Part shown: in pieces, positions 9,907-17,928 of the stretch | How positions within the stretch are numbered: position 1 is the first letter of the stretch | Layout of the letters: every line of letters starts with the position of its first letter | Assembly (NCBI GenBank): GCA_000969725.1 | Contig: JXSR01S073633.1 | Strand: one strand, 5' to 3' | DNA length: 20,573 nt | From: Ophiothrix spiculata | Taxonomy: Eukaryota > Echinodermata > Ophiuroidea > Amphilepidida > Ophiotrichidae | Notes under the pieces: generated by a model | Database searches by the model: none | Told to the model about the DNA's origin: nothing | Seen by the model: the letters and a program-made list of their open reading frames with translations, nothing else | Position numbers and translations under genes: made by a program

Positions 9907-10854
9907 TCACATGAGCCGCAATCTGTCAAAAGTCAAACATGTAACAGCCTTTGTACCATCAACATCACACAGTTGAGACCACATGGCCTGATCAGCAGTG
10001 GTTCTCTCTCTTAGAGCCACCGTACTTTTAGTCTTATACACATAATCAAACACAATCACAAAGAACTGTCCATCAATGCAGACTTCATGATAATCTGACG
10101 AGCACAATTCCTGGTCCTCCTCATCCCCAAACTGCAAGGTGGGCTTACAAAGTTTAAGATCTAATTCCATCTGTGTCACATTTGGTTTACTGTCTTTGCC
10201 AAACCGTATTTCATAACACATATCGTTTTCTACCATAAGCAACGATTGCCTTACTCCCGAAATCCTCTCCTCATTCCACACCATCTTCCAGCAACGCATT
10301 CTAGGATAAAACACCATGAGCGAGTACACCGATGGTTGACCGATGGATTCTTCCGGTTCTTGCGGCCCATACACAAGCAACCTACCTTCATATCCCACAG
10401 CGGTTGGCCAATAGCAATCACCAGGAAGATTCGGCAACATCTCCCATTTCTCTTTCACAAGATTATATCTTTCTGCGCTACAGATGTGCTGACCTCCGAC
10501 TTGGTCATCATCAATTCCACCTACGGCATAGATGAAACCATCCAGGTGAACCAAAGTAAAGTGTTCCCTTGCCATCAGCATGGATGGAAGCTGCCTCCAT
10601 ATATTTCTAAATACATCATATTCATAAAACTTCCTACTCTGGTATAAGAGAACCCCACCATCGACGTAATTATACGCCTTGCCTCCAGCTAGGTAAAGCT
10701 TACCTCCTACGACCACCATGCAGTGATTTATCAACTCGTTGTGACGAAGTGTTGCAAATTTCTCCAGGTTTTGCCAACAACCTTCTTCTTCATCAAAGAA
10801 CTGTATGAACTCACCACTTTCTGTTGCTCTGTCACCACCAATAGCTACCAATGC
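9907..10854 (-). CDS. KLHL coding exon 3: Kelch propeller and stop
   Basis: It encodes residues 296-610 and ends in TGA at 9909-9907. The acceptor is TTATTTCTGTAG|GCATTG with a pyrimidine-rich tract. Blades 1-3 are clear: the diglycines are at 301-302, 352-353 and 407-408, with partner tryptophans at 322, 381 and 432. Later blades are weaker. Around 452-460 the diglycine position reads VYGPQ, blade 5 keeps W484 but then shows LLMVENDMCYEIRFG, and a final blade has CIDGQFFVIVF with W587. I infer a propeller of about six blades with half of the diglycine signatures lost, common in divergent KLHL paralogues. The single large exon holding the whole propeller also occurs in several KLHL genes. Confidence 0.93.
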   Translation of the reverse strand, partial: ALVAIGGDRATESGEFIQFFDEEEGCWQNLEKFATLRHNELINHCMVVVGGKLYLAGGKAYNYVDGGVLLYQSRKFYEYDVFRNIWRQLPSMLMAREHFTLVHLDGFIYAVGGIDDDQVGGQHICSAERYNLVKEKWEMLPNLPGDCYWPTAVGYEGRLLVYGPQEPEESIGQPSVYSLMVFYPRMRCWKMVWNEERISGVRQSLLMVENDMCYEIRFGKDSKPNVTQMELDLKLCKPTLQFGDEEDQELCSSDYHEVCIDGQFFVIVFDYVYKTKSTVALRERTTADQAMWSQLCDVDGTKAVTCLTFDRLRLM

Positions 10855-13800
10855 CTACAGAAATAATAATTTTTGAAAGGTACAAAGTTTTAATTGACTT
10901 TTTTCATGCTGATGGCCATTTCATGCTATCAAGATAGCAAGAAAACAGGAGCAAAATTGGTTAAACTTTTCTTCAAAAATCAATATGAATAGGAGAGACG
11001 AGCGTTTTAGAACTTCATTCCATTATGTTATATGATATAATAACTGGATAACTTGAAACTAATTACACCCATACTAAAAGGATACTTAGTGTTCAAGTAT
11101 TAATCATGTTACAATGGAACCTCGTTAACACAAAATCACTGGGGCCAAAGAGTTTAGTTTGGGTTATCAGGATTTTATGTTATCCAACTGATTTTACATA
11201 GGAAATCAATACTTGGGACCCAACAAACATTTTGTGTTATCAGGGTTTTTGTGTTAACAGATTTTGTGTTAACGAGGTTCCACTGTATCTTAATTAAAAC
11301 AAACAGAAAACATGTACTATCTAATTACATGAGAGGCACATTGAGACCAACAATAACATATTTTGTACTAGCTGTTCTGCAATGAATGCTGAAACAACAA
11401 ACAATTAAGCAAATGAGTGAAAAGATTCATCACTTGTTTTCCAGATGGTTTCTACAGTCCTTCATCAGGTGATGACGTCATCTGGATCAAATCGTTGTAT
11501 ATATGACTAAGTAGGAAGGCTCCCTTATTCACGTACAACGATTTGATTTAGATGACGTCATCACCTGTTGATGTCATTAGGCATCACCTGACTGGATCAA
11601 ACACAATCCATTGAGAAGACAGCAGAAAGGACTGTTGAAACCGTCTGGAAAACAAGTGAGTTTCATATTTGGAATTCTACAAGGAAAATTTAAATAAATA
11701 AGAAATTGCATGTTGAATTATTAGGCATTTGGCAATTTACGCTTATTCACTGGCAAAAATGACATGCAGCAGGGATGAAAATAAAATGATCACTTGCCGT
11801 TATTGTGCTCCTTGTGGCAAACATTTCAGGATGGCTGTGTGCAGGTGGTACTGCAACAATTTCCTTTGTAGCATGAAGCTTTAGGACATCTTGTAACATC
11901 TGGACACACTCTGCTACTTCTTGAACTCTGTTGTCATCTAGCAGGTTCTTGATATTGTCAGCAGGGACCACTCCAAGACGTATCTTCTCGAGAAGAAATC
12001 GGGCATGGACTTTGCGATTTTGCCAGTCATACATGAGCCAACTATTGGTTGCTTCCAAAATCTGTAATTAATATCAATTGAGAATTGAAGCGTTATAGAG
12101 TTAGGGCTCAGTCACATTCATTAATATATTCATTTAACCATAACCCTACTGGACAATACAATGACAAGACAGTCATATTTCCAAGCACACAGCATTGTAT
12201 CCTGAACTGGATGGTGTAGGATTACAAGACTAGACTTTGCAGGTTCAAGTTCAAGTCCATGCATGACTCACAAACAAACCTTGTGTCTTTGGCTGTATGG
12301 GGTAGTAGTGAATAGCTTGCCTGTTTTGCTGTGAAATGTGTGTGGTGTAGTTTTCTATGCATTTTGGTGTGCAAGGGTTAGGGTTAATATGAAACATTCA
12401 TTGAGAATTGAGGTCACACAACAAGGTTTTGTACACTGATCTTCATTATATGATTGCTAGAAGTATATACGGTAGATAATTTGTTATCCACACAGTGACG
12501 TCCATTAGGCATACGTTCAGTACGTGAAATTTTTGGGCGACTGAGCGTTTACATTTGTATACATTTATCAATGTTGAATACAGCGCTGGTTGAATATCGT
12601 CCTAAGAATAAAAAGGATATATATGTGATGGCTCACCCGAAAGGGGGACTCTGCAGATGTAACTATTTTGATTTTATCATTTCAACTGTTACAACATTTT
12701 CTAAGCTTTAAAATGACACCTTACTTGTTAAAATTGATCAAGGAGATCACATTTTACAACAGAAAATCTGCTGGAAAATCTTATTATTTTCTTATTTTTT
12801 GCTGCCTATTTTCATCAGTTTCTCGTAAAGTGTTCTGCCGCAAAGTCCCCCTTTTCAGGGTGAGTCATCACATATTATATGGTTAACAAGAGCTGTTCAA
12901 CAGGTTGAAAAATACATTTTAGCTCTTATCCAGTTAACCAATAATCAACCTGCACTATAGAGTTTATCAATTCTCACGTGAAGTTAAACTTCAGTTAACA
13001 TTTTTTAAATTCAGACTTTTCTTATTGTGACTTTCAGTCGTGGCACACTCAAAATAGTCATGTGCCTATACTGTCTATTATAGTGTGCAGAGAATTGTAA
13101 TTAATATATCTTAAGTTTAGTCCATATTGGTAAAATAATAACAGGGTACCAAATCTTGCTAAATATTCAATTTAATTTATTTCCAATGTGTGTCCATGTG
13201 TTATCAAAAAAATTAACCAAAAATATTACCAAAATTATGAAGAATTCATGTAAAAATATATTAATAGTATACGCAGTGATTTGGCCTTAATCAATCCTAA
13301 TCAATTATTACTAGGCTCTTACACAATACAAAACCACCAGTTCACAATGTTGAATAATACAAGGGATATGCTATGGATCTTGTAACAGAGTCTGAACTTC
13401 TTGTTGCATACTTCAAGGTTTATAGAGTATTGCATGAGCTATAAACAGTGGCGTACCCAGAAATTTTCAGTTGAGGGGGCGAGCAGGGGCAAGACAATTT
13501 TGCAGGGGGTGAAAGAGTTTTTGTTCAGACACAAAAAGGTACACCCCAAAATTTTTCATGTAGTAAATCATCAAAATTTTGCTAAAATTCATAAAAATTT
13601 GTACTTATTTGGTAAAAACTAGAATTTAATTATTGCCAAAATTTGCGCCATTTTGAAAAAAACAACCCATAAAAGGGTTAAATTTTGCACAGTTACATTA
13701 CCTATGTACTATATATTGAAACAATTTTTTCTGGGGGGGGGGGGGCTCCTGCCCCCCTCCCTCCCCCCCCCTCTGGTTACGTCACTGACTATAAATAACT

Positions 13801-15524
13801 AGGAAGTGATGTAATTTCTACGACGATGAATACCCCATAAGACCTACCGGGAAAAGTATACTTTAGGTCCCATCAAAAACTATACCCTAAGAGCGTGTTC
13901 CCACTGAAGTCTTTGATCCTACATCGAGTCCACGACCCTAGATCTGAATCCACATTAAACACAGTGGGAACAGGTTATATGTGGTCTCGATCCTACATTA
14001 ACAATGTGGTCTCGATGTGGGGTCGAGACTACCAAAATTAGGTAGTCTCGATGTAGGGTCAAGCCCAGTGGGAACACTACACACACATTTAATGTAGGGT
14101 TAAATAATTTATGTAAACAATGTGATGGTCGTATACAAGTAAACATAAAGCATACATGTATGAAAGTGTTTGATAGTCAAAACTGCTGTTCTTAGGGACA
14201 GAGAATTTGATCAAAATTGCATTTAGAATTATGATTCTCTTTGCAAATGCTATGATAGTCCTTATGACTTTTGAGTCACAGTAAGAAGAAGTAGAAATAT
14301 GAACAGTTTGTACTGCATCCCGGGTAGGCATACACGGGCCGGCCGGCCGGGCTCACGTAGCGGAAGACATGCATGATACGTGGCGGCGATTTCCTCATAA
14401 CAAAGCTGTCTGATTCTCCGTACACACGTAATGGTAAAATACATTTTCACATTTGAGTGAAAGTCCACGTACGATGTATTTCAATGTGATTATTTATTAT
14501 GTTCATCATTAAAAAGACTGCAGCTAAAATATACCTTAAAATATAAATAATACAACAAGAATATGTCTGATAAATCGTAAACTCATTCTGGTGCATAATT
14601 GCTAGCTAGTGATACAGATAGACCATGTTTGTCAATTACAACATCCGGGTAAGTGGACTCGACCTAGCATTCAGTCAATAGGGAGTTTGACCTAGGATTA
14701 ACAGTGCAGTGGGAACATGAATCAATGTGGACTCGATGCTGGGTCAGGATATAGGGTCTAACCCTACATTAGCAATGGGAACACACCCTAACCCTACCCT
14801 TAAAACTAACCCTCACCTTAAATTAAACCTAACCCTAACACTAACCCTAAACCCTAACCCTAGAATTCTGGATGGGACCTAAAGTACACTTGGTCCGACC
14901 TACCTCTTCTTCACTAGATGACTCGGCTAATTCTCCTCTGTCCAACAGATCACCCAATAAATCCACAGGCGTATGCTCACTGAATTCTTCCGTCTTCGAA
15001 AATTTCCAGAAATCAAGACTGATAAAACGATCTGCACACTCTTTCAATTCAAACAATCCATGGTTATCTGCAGTAGTCCAAATCTTAATGACATCTTTCA
15101 ATTTGATCGGTCTGCCACTCTGGTTCAACTCTGAGCATAGGTATTCTGTGCAAACTTCAACTGCATATCGGATTTGCAGATAACATGCAGATGCCAGGAT
15201 ATCGGTTGCTTTGTTGGGAGGGATATAGAAACATCCTGTATATGCGTACTCGAGAAGACTCTCAAACATCTCACCGTCGCCTGGAATGGACACTTCAGAC
15301 AGATTGCGTTCTTGAAAACCGCTCGTAAACATGGCATTGAAGTATCCGCTGGATGCAGCCAAGACGGCTTTGTGAGCTCGAAAAGATTTGTTGCCAACGT
15401 TGACAGTTACATCGCAAAGGCTCTCTTCACTCCGCAATTCATTCAAAATGGAGCCCAATTCTTTGAGATGATCTAGTTCAAAGTTGAAGGTTGGGATGTA
15501 GCGTGAATGGTAATCTTCAGCCAT
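9907..15524 (-). CDS. BTB-BACK-Kelch (KLHL-family) protein, 3 coding exons, 610 aa
   Basis: The model joins 15524-14904, 12061-11798 and 10854-9907 on the minus strand. All junctions are phase 0, giving 207 + 88 + 315 = 610 residues, the usual KLHL size. The order is BTB (about 27-133), BACK (about 138-265) and a Kelch propeller (about 296-605). Family knowledge: such proteins dimerise through BTB, bind cullin-3 through BTB and the start of BACK, and recruit substrates for ubiquitination with the propeller; the substrate here is unknown. The start is supported by a favourable ATG context (A at -3, G at +4) and an in-frame TAG upstream before the next possible ATG. The last blades are degenerate, so I cannot assign a vertebrate orthologue or gene symbol. 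Both introns contain transposons. Splice sites are read from sequence and reading frame, not from transcripts. Confidence 0.93.
10855..11111 (-). other. Intron 2, part before the first MITE: nothing else seen
   Basis: This is the acceptor-proximal part of the 943-bp intron 2. Apart from the acceptor pyrimidine tract I see no repeat or conserved motif. Confidence 0.6.
11112..11285 (+). mobile_element. pogo/Tigger-like MITE, copy 2, in KLHL intron 2
   Basis: 174 bp, TA at 11110-11111 and 11286-11287, ends CAATGGAACCTCGTTAACAC and, in complement, CAGTGGAACCTCGTTAACAC. It is the reverse-oriented partner of 3476-3648; both carry CACTGGGGCCAAAGAGTTTA near the same end (as its complement in copy 1). 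Confidence 0.9.
11431..11658. mobile_element. Fold-back element with 32-bp terminal repeats in KLHL intron 2
   Basis: The ends CACTTGTTTTCCAGATGG and, in complement, CACTTGTTTTCCAGACGG continue to ACAGTCCTT and match at 30 of 32 positions. An inner inverted pair of about 34 bp (11467-11500 with 11533-11567) carries a TGACGTCA palindrome in each arm. The right arm holds about 55 extra bases, partly a second copy of GGATCAAA and CATCACCTG. No target duplication found, so the superfamily is open. Confidence 0.8.
11792..11799 (-). other. GC-type splice donor of intron 2 (GC-AG intron)
   Basis: The minus strand reads ACG|GCAAGT with the exon ending at 11798. Positions +3 to +6 (AAGT) and the exonic G at -1 match the strong consensus that GC donors need. 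Phase 0 is required by the exon 3 acceptor (10855/10854), and the overlapping GT at 11793-11792 would give phase 1. Confidence 0.7.
11798..12061 (-). CDS. KLHL coding exon 2: rest of BACK and linker
   Basis: It encodes residues 208-295. The acceptor reads TTAATTACAG|ATTTTGG, so the exon starts at 12061 with Ile-Leu-Glu. The BACK signature continues with W215, the YDWQNRK segment and LLEKIRLGVVP. A helical linker follows, ending in FATRSTIT. The reading frame runs on to 11747, but the BACK-to-Kelch junction fits best with the exon ending at ACG (11798) followed by GCAAGT. That is a GC donor with otherwise ideal U1 complementarity, and it gives STIT-ALVAIGGD, the normal start of a first Kelch blade. 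GT dinucleotides nearby would break the phase. Confidence 0.88.
12207..12400 (+). repeat. tRNA-derived SINE relic in KLHL intron 1
   Basis: TGGTGTAGGATTACAAGACT at about 12212 resembles a pol III A box, and GGTTCAAGTTC at 12242-12252 a B box. The spacing and the ACTTTGCAGGTTCAAG context are like a tRNA T arm. The following CTTGTGTCTTTGGC is reminiscent of deuterostome and mollusc SINE bodies. No intact tRNA fold. The right boundary is a guess. Confidence 0.5.
12624..12872 (+). mobile_element. TGTGATGG-type MITE, copy 2, in KLHL intron 1
   Basis: 249 bp with ends TGTGATGGCTCACCCGAAAG and, in complement, TGTGATGACTCACCCTGAAA. TA lies at 12622-12623 and 12873-12874. It is a direct-orientation relative of 6253-6496. 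Confidence 0.9.
12875..13437. other. Intron 1 DNA, no feature seen
   Basis: AT-rich intronic filler between the TGTGATGG MITE and the hAT-type MITE. No inverted repeat or gene noticed. Confidence 0.55.
13446..13787. mobile_element. hAT-type MITE with a near-perfect 8-bp target duplication
   Basis: The ends are CAGTGGCGTACCCAGA and, in complement, CAGTGACGTAACCAGA. Flanks are GCTATAAA (13438-13445) and ACTATAAA (13788-13795), seven of eight equal, as expected for hAT. The right end contains a G14 run followed by C-rich DNA, the usual style of these CAGTGGCGTA repeats. The 73-codon plus frame at 13401-13622 is incidental. Confidence 0.85.
14335..14351. repeat. GC-rich palindromic island GGGCCGGCCGGCCGGGC
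   Basis: A self-complementary GGCC/CCGG stretch in the middle of the 13849-14896 element, inside otherwise AT-rich sequence. Its role is unknown. Confidence 0.8.
14785..14862. repeat. Telomere-like CCCTAA-variant tract
   Basis: Repeats of ACCCTAACCCTA, CTAACCCTCACC, CTAACCCTAACACTAACC and similar run for about 78 bases, reading TTAGGG-like on the gene strand. It lies in the right arm of the transposon and has no equal in the left arm, so it expanded or was gained on one side. Confidence 0.85.
14897..14904 (-). other. Splice donor of intron 1 inside a transposon target-site duplication
   Basis: The plus strand reads GACCTACC here and again, identically, at 13841-13848, flanking the element at 13849-14896. 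On the minus strand the exon-proximal copy is G|GTAGGTC: the last exon base plus donor positions +1 to +7. The duplication therefore left a working donor next to the exon. Confidence 0.7.
14904..15524 (-). CDS. KLHL coding exon 1: BTB domain and first part of BACK
   Basis: It encodes residues 1-207. The BTB core is textbook: SLCDVTVNVGNKSFRAHKAV at about 35-54, then LAASSGYFNAMFTSGF at 55-70 and FESLLEYAYTG at 87-97, the region that contacts cullin-3 in relatives. BACK starts near 138 and the exon ends with the acidic stretch ESSSEEE. The donor reads GAG|GTAGGT at 14904/14903. Joining to exon 2 gives SEEE-ILEATNSWLMYDW, which restores the BACK consensus without a gap. The donor lies inside an 8-bp target-site duplication of a transposon. 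Antisense open frames over this exon are shadows. Confidence 0.95.
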
Positions 15525-15588
15525 AATGTAAGGTGTTTCAAGCTATGTATCTACTGGGGCATCTGGGATATTTAGAAGTCAACTCAAT
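15525..15588 (-). other. Probable 5' UTR segment of the KLHL gene with an upstream splice acceptor
   Basis: On the minus strand GTTTATTTACAG ends at 15589, a good acceptor 64 bases before the ATG. An in-frame TAG lies between it and the ATG, so the segment is untranslated in the gene's frame. This suggests a further non-coding exon upstream (above 15600) that I cannot locate. The promoter itself is not identifiable by eye. Confidence 0.4.
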
Positions 15589-15600
15589 CTGTAAATAAAC

Positions 15601-15953
15601 AACAAATGCATGCATGAATATTCACGACAGCCTGTATTTAATACTGCTAAGGAAATGTGGTGCGCATTGGCAAAAGGGCCTGGAAAATTGGTGTTCTAAA
15701 AATGGGCCAGAAATATGCGTTTTCTTTATATATTTTATTATTTGGCCAAGCGTTTCTTAAACTAAGTTATTATTGGATGTAGTGCGTAAGCTTCACTTTT
15801 ATTTGAAATCAAAAAAATTAAAAAAAAAATTAATTAAAAAACAAGTTGGTTCACGAACCACACGTCTCGCCCGATGGCGGTTCGTAAAGGATTTCAGCAG
15901 AAAAATTTATTATCCAAAAAAGGTCACCTTACTGGTGATTGTTTAGTCCATGT
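15601..15953. other. Upstream flank of the KLHL gene, nothing definite
   Basis: Contains A-rich runs and a short near-palindrome around GGTTCACGAACC (about 15847). No promoter motif can be assigned by eye. Confidence 0.5.
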
Positions 15954-15982
15954 TGGACCATAGATTTAAGAAATCTGGTCCA
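15954..15982. repeat. Short hairpin, 12-bp stem with 3-nt loop
   Basis: TGGACC (with AT bulge) AGATTT AAG AAATCT GGTCCA is self-complementary. The surrounding phrase GTCCATGTTGG / GTCCATGTGGG repeats nearby. Confidence 0.7.
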
Positions 15983-16027
15983 TGTGGGCTCTTAAGGTTT
16001 AAACAGTATAGGACCATAACCTTGAAA

Positions 16028-16098
16028 TGACCTCGGGATGACCCAAGGTCACCTTTTTAACCATTGTGAAAAATTGACCTGAAATGACCTTTTGACCT
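16028..16098 (+). promoter_or_regulatory. Cluster of TGACCT half-sites, about 0.5 kb upstream of the KLHL start codon
   Basis: TGACCT lies at 16028, 16075, 16085 and 16093, TGACCC at 16039 and the complement AGGTCA at 16046. Pairs have spacers of 5 (16028/16039), 4 (16075/16085) and 2 (16085/16093), the layouts that nuclear receptors bind as DR5, DR4 and DR2. It could equally be a diverged simple repeat, and function is an inference only. Confidence 0.4.
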
Positions 16099-16546
16099 TG
16101 ATGAACACCAACCTTAGGCACAGGGTTATCCAATGTCCATGTTTGCTCCATGTAGGTACTTCCACCCCTGACTAATTAACTTTATTTATATTTTTTCTGC
16201 ATATTCAATTTCAATTAGACCAATAAATTTTTCACATTTTAGTTTTCACTGTCAAATGAAAGATCGCCACTTAATATGTCTCAATTTCAAATTTCAGTTA
16301 AATCGGAACAACCGTTTTGATTTGATAAGCAAATTTGTATTTTCCACTTTCCTATACTTTACTGTGTCAGTAATACTATGGTTACCATTATTTAGCACAT
16401 GTATTTCCACTTATATCTCCGAAACGCAACACATTTCAGCCATAAAATTTCACATGGGTAATGAGAAAATTATGAGTAATATTTTGGTACCAAAATCTCA
16501 GAAAGTTTGAAAAAATACTGACCCAATCGGACAAGGCTCCTTTAAT
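16099..16546. other. AT-rich DNA, no feature seen
   Basis: No gene, clear repeat or boundary. The 84-codon plus frame at 16256-16510 has no recognisable domain. Confidence 0.5.
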
Positions 16547-17757
16547 TTGATAAGTTGATGGGTACCGACACCAAATCTGAAAAAAAATTGACAAAAGTGC
16601 AAATTTCGGACTGCTTTGGCCGAAAAATTCGAAAAATCCAAGATGGTCGCCAGCAGTCTTAAAAATCCAATGTTTTTATCATTTTATCGCACTTTTAATT
16701 TTTTTTTCTTGCAATAAAGAACTTAAGTTTATGAAAGCAATGTCCAGAAATCCATTGATGAAGGTTTCGTAAAGTTTCGTAAAATTTCTCACAAGTTGAC
16801 ACTCGCCGCTTCTTTAAAAATATTCAAAATTGTAAATAATCATTACATTTATCCACCCAAGAAATATGAACGGACTATTCTGTCGGACGCAGTTGTTGAA
16901 TTTGTCGTACTCAGTCCTTGTTACTGGCGTGAAACTTACTGTGCGATGTCTATGGAGTAAACCAATATTTCCAAAATATTTTATGTTTCCGCTCTGATTC
17001 TTTAAATTTTTCTTACAATAAAGTTGAAGGATACATTTTTTAACAATATATCAAAGAAAGGGGTTGATACAAAAATTAATTTAGCTGAAAATGTAAATTT
17101 TGTAGACTTTTTCACTGACACTGACCTCCAATGCAATGTTTCACGCCAGGGAGTAACATGGAACAGCCTCAATTGACCAATCAGAGAACAGCATTCTAGT
17201 CTGTGACATCAGTGCGTCCAACAGAATTGCAAATAGTTTGGCCGCAGTGTCAATTTTTGTGTTAAAAACTAGTCTCATTCAAAATACATGGTAAAAAAGT
17301 TCGTTGACCTATACAGTATTTCAATTAGACTTAAAAACGGCATTTGAGAAACACAAAAAAGAGTACTGTATGAAAACCGTTTGAGCTAGAATGTTCAAAT
17401 TTCCTGTGTGTGTCAAAATAATTATTTTCTTTCATTGTAGGGGCTCAAAAACCTCTAATATTTGAAAACGACAAAGTATTATTGAAAAGCGCCCTCACGC
17501 TTAATTTTTTAGCACTAAGAAAAGAAAAGTGCAAATTTAACGAAACCTTGAAAAAGGGATTCCTGGTGATCCTTTACTTTAAACATGTTTTTTGAAGTAA
17601 AATAGTGAAAAGTGAGTTGGAAAATGACAAAAGACCGGATTTTTTGCTCAAATTGCGATCATTTTTATTTTATCGCAATTTTGGCCAAAGCAGTCCGAAA
17701 TTTTCGATTTTTAATTTTTTATTCTAGATTTGTGGTCAGTAGCCATCAACTCATCAA
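16547..17757. mobile_element. 1.2-kb fold-back element
   Basis: Left end TTGATAAGTTGATGGGTACC mirrors TTGATGAGTTGATGGCTACT from the right, and both arms share AATTTCGGACTGCTTTGGCC. Deeper pairs keep the order: AAGGTTTCGT in each arm, TGTTACT plus GGCGTGAAAC (near 16920 and, mirrored, near 17145), and ATTCTGTYGGACGCA (near 16880 and, mirrored, near 17215). The arms therefore reach almost to a centre near 17030. No coding frame and no clear target duplication. Confidence 0.8.
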
Positions 17758-17928
17758 TCTAGTAAGATGTGATGAGCATGTTCTGAAACTATGACCCTCT
17801 ATATAGCCCAACCCTCGACGAGCGAGCTGTTGAACATCGATTATGATGATTATTCTGTGTTTCAATCGATTTGATTGACAGCAAAAACAAAGGAGACGTT
17901 TTCTTCGTTTACCGTCTAGTGTGGATAC

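Larger units (their letters stand above)
13849..14896. mobile_element. 1048-bp DNA element with 8-bp duplication at the exon 1 splice donor
   Basis: Left end GGGAAAAGTATACTTTAGGT and complement of right end GGACCAAGTGTACTTTAGGT match 22 of 26 positions, continuing as CCCATC. GACCTACC flanks both sides exactly (13841-13848, 14897-14904). Subterminal GTGTTCCCAYTG words mirror each other (near 13894 and near 14775), TCGATGTGGGGTCGAGACT-type words recur, and 14023-14051 is a perfect 11-bp hairpin. The right arm carries a TTAGGG-like tract and the middle a GGCCGGCCGG island. No transposase frame. An 8-bp duplication fits hAT, P or Merlin; GG termini favour Merlin or a MULE-like origin. Unassigned. 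Confidence 0.85.

Noticed and set aside
10246-10647. Plus-strand open frames opposite the Kelch exon
   Set aside because: Antisense shadows of the real KLHL coding sequence.
11441-11470. Minus-strand CTGATGAAGGACTGTAGAAAC resembling a hammerhead ribozyme core (CUGAUGA ... GAAAC)
   Set aside because: The bases between the two core motifs cannot form the required stem II, and stems I and III are not evident.
12207-12262. Possible intact tRNA gene
   Set aside because: Only A-box and B-box-like words are present. I could not fold acceptor and anticodon stems, so it is called a SINE head.
14872-15476. Plus-strand and out-of-frame minus open frames over the BTB exon
   Set aside because: Shadows of exon 1, which has unmistakable BTB/BACK motifs in its own frame.
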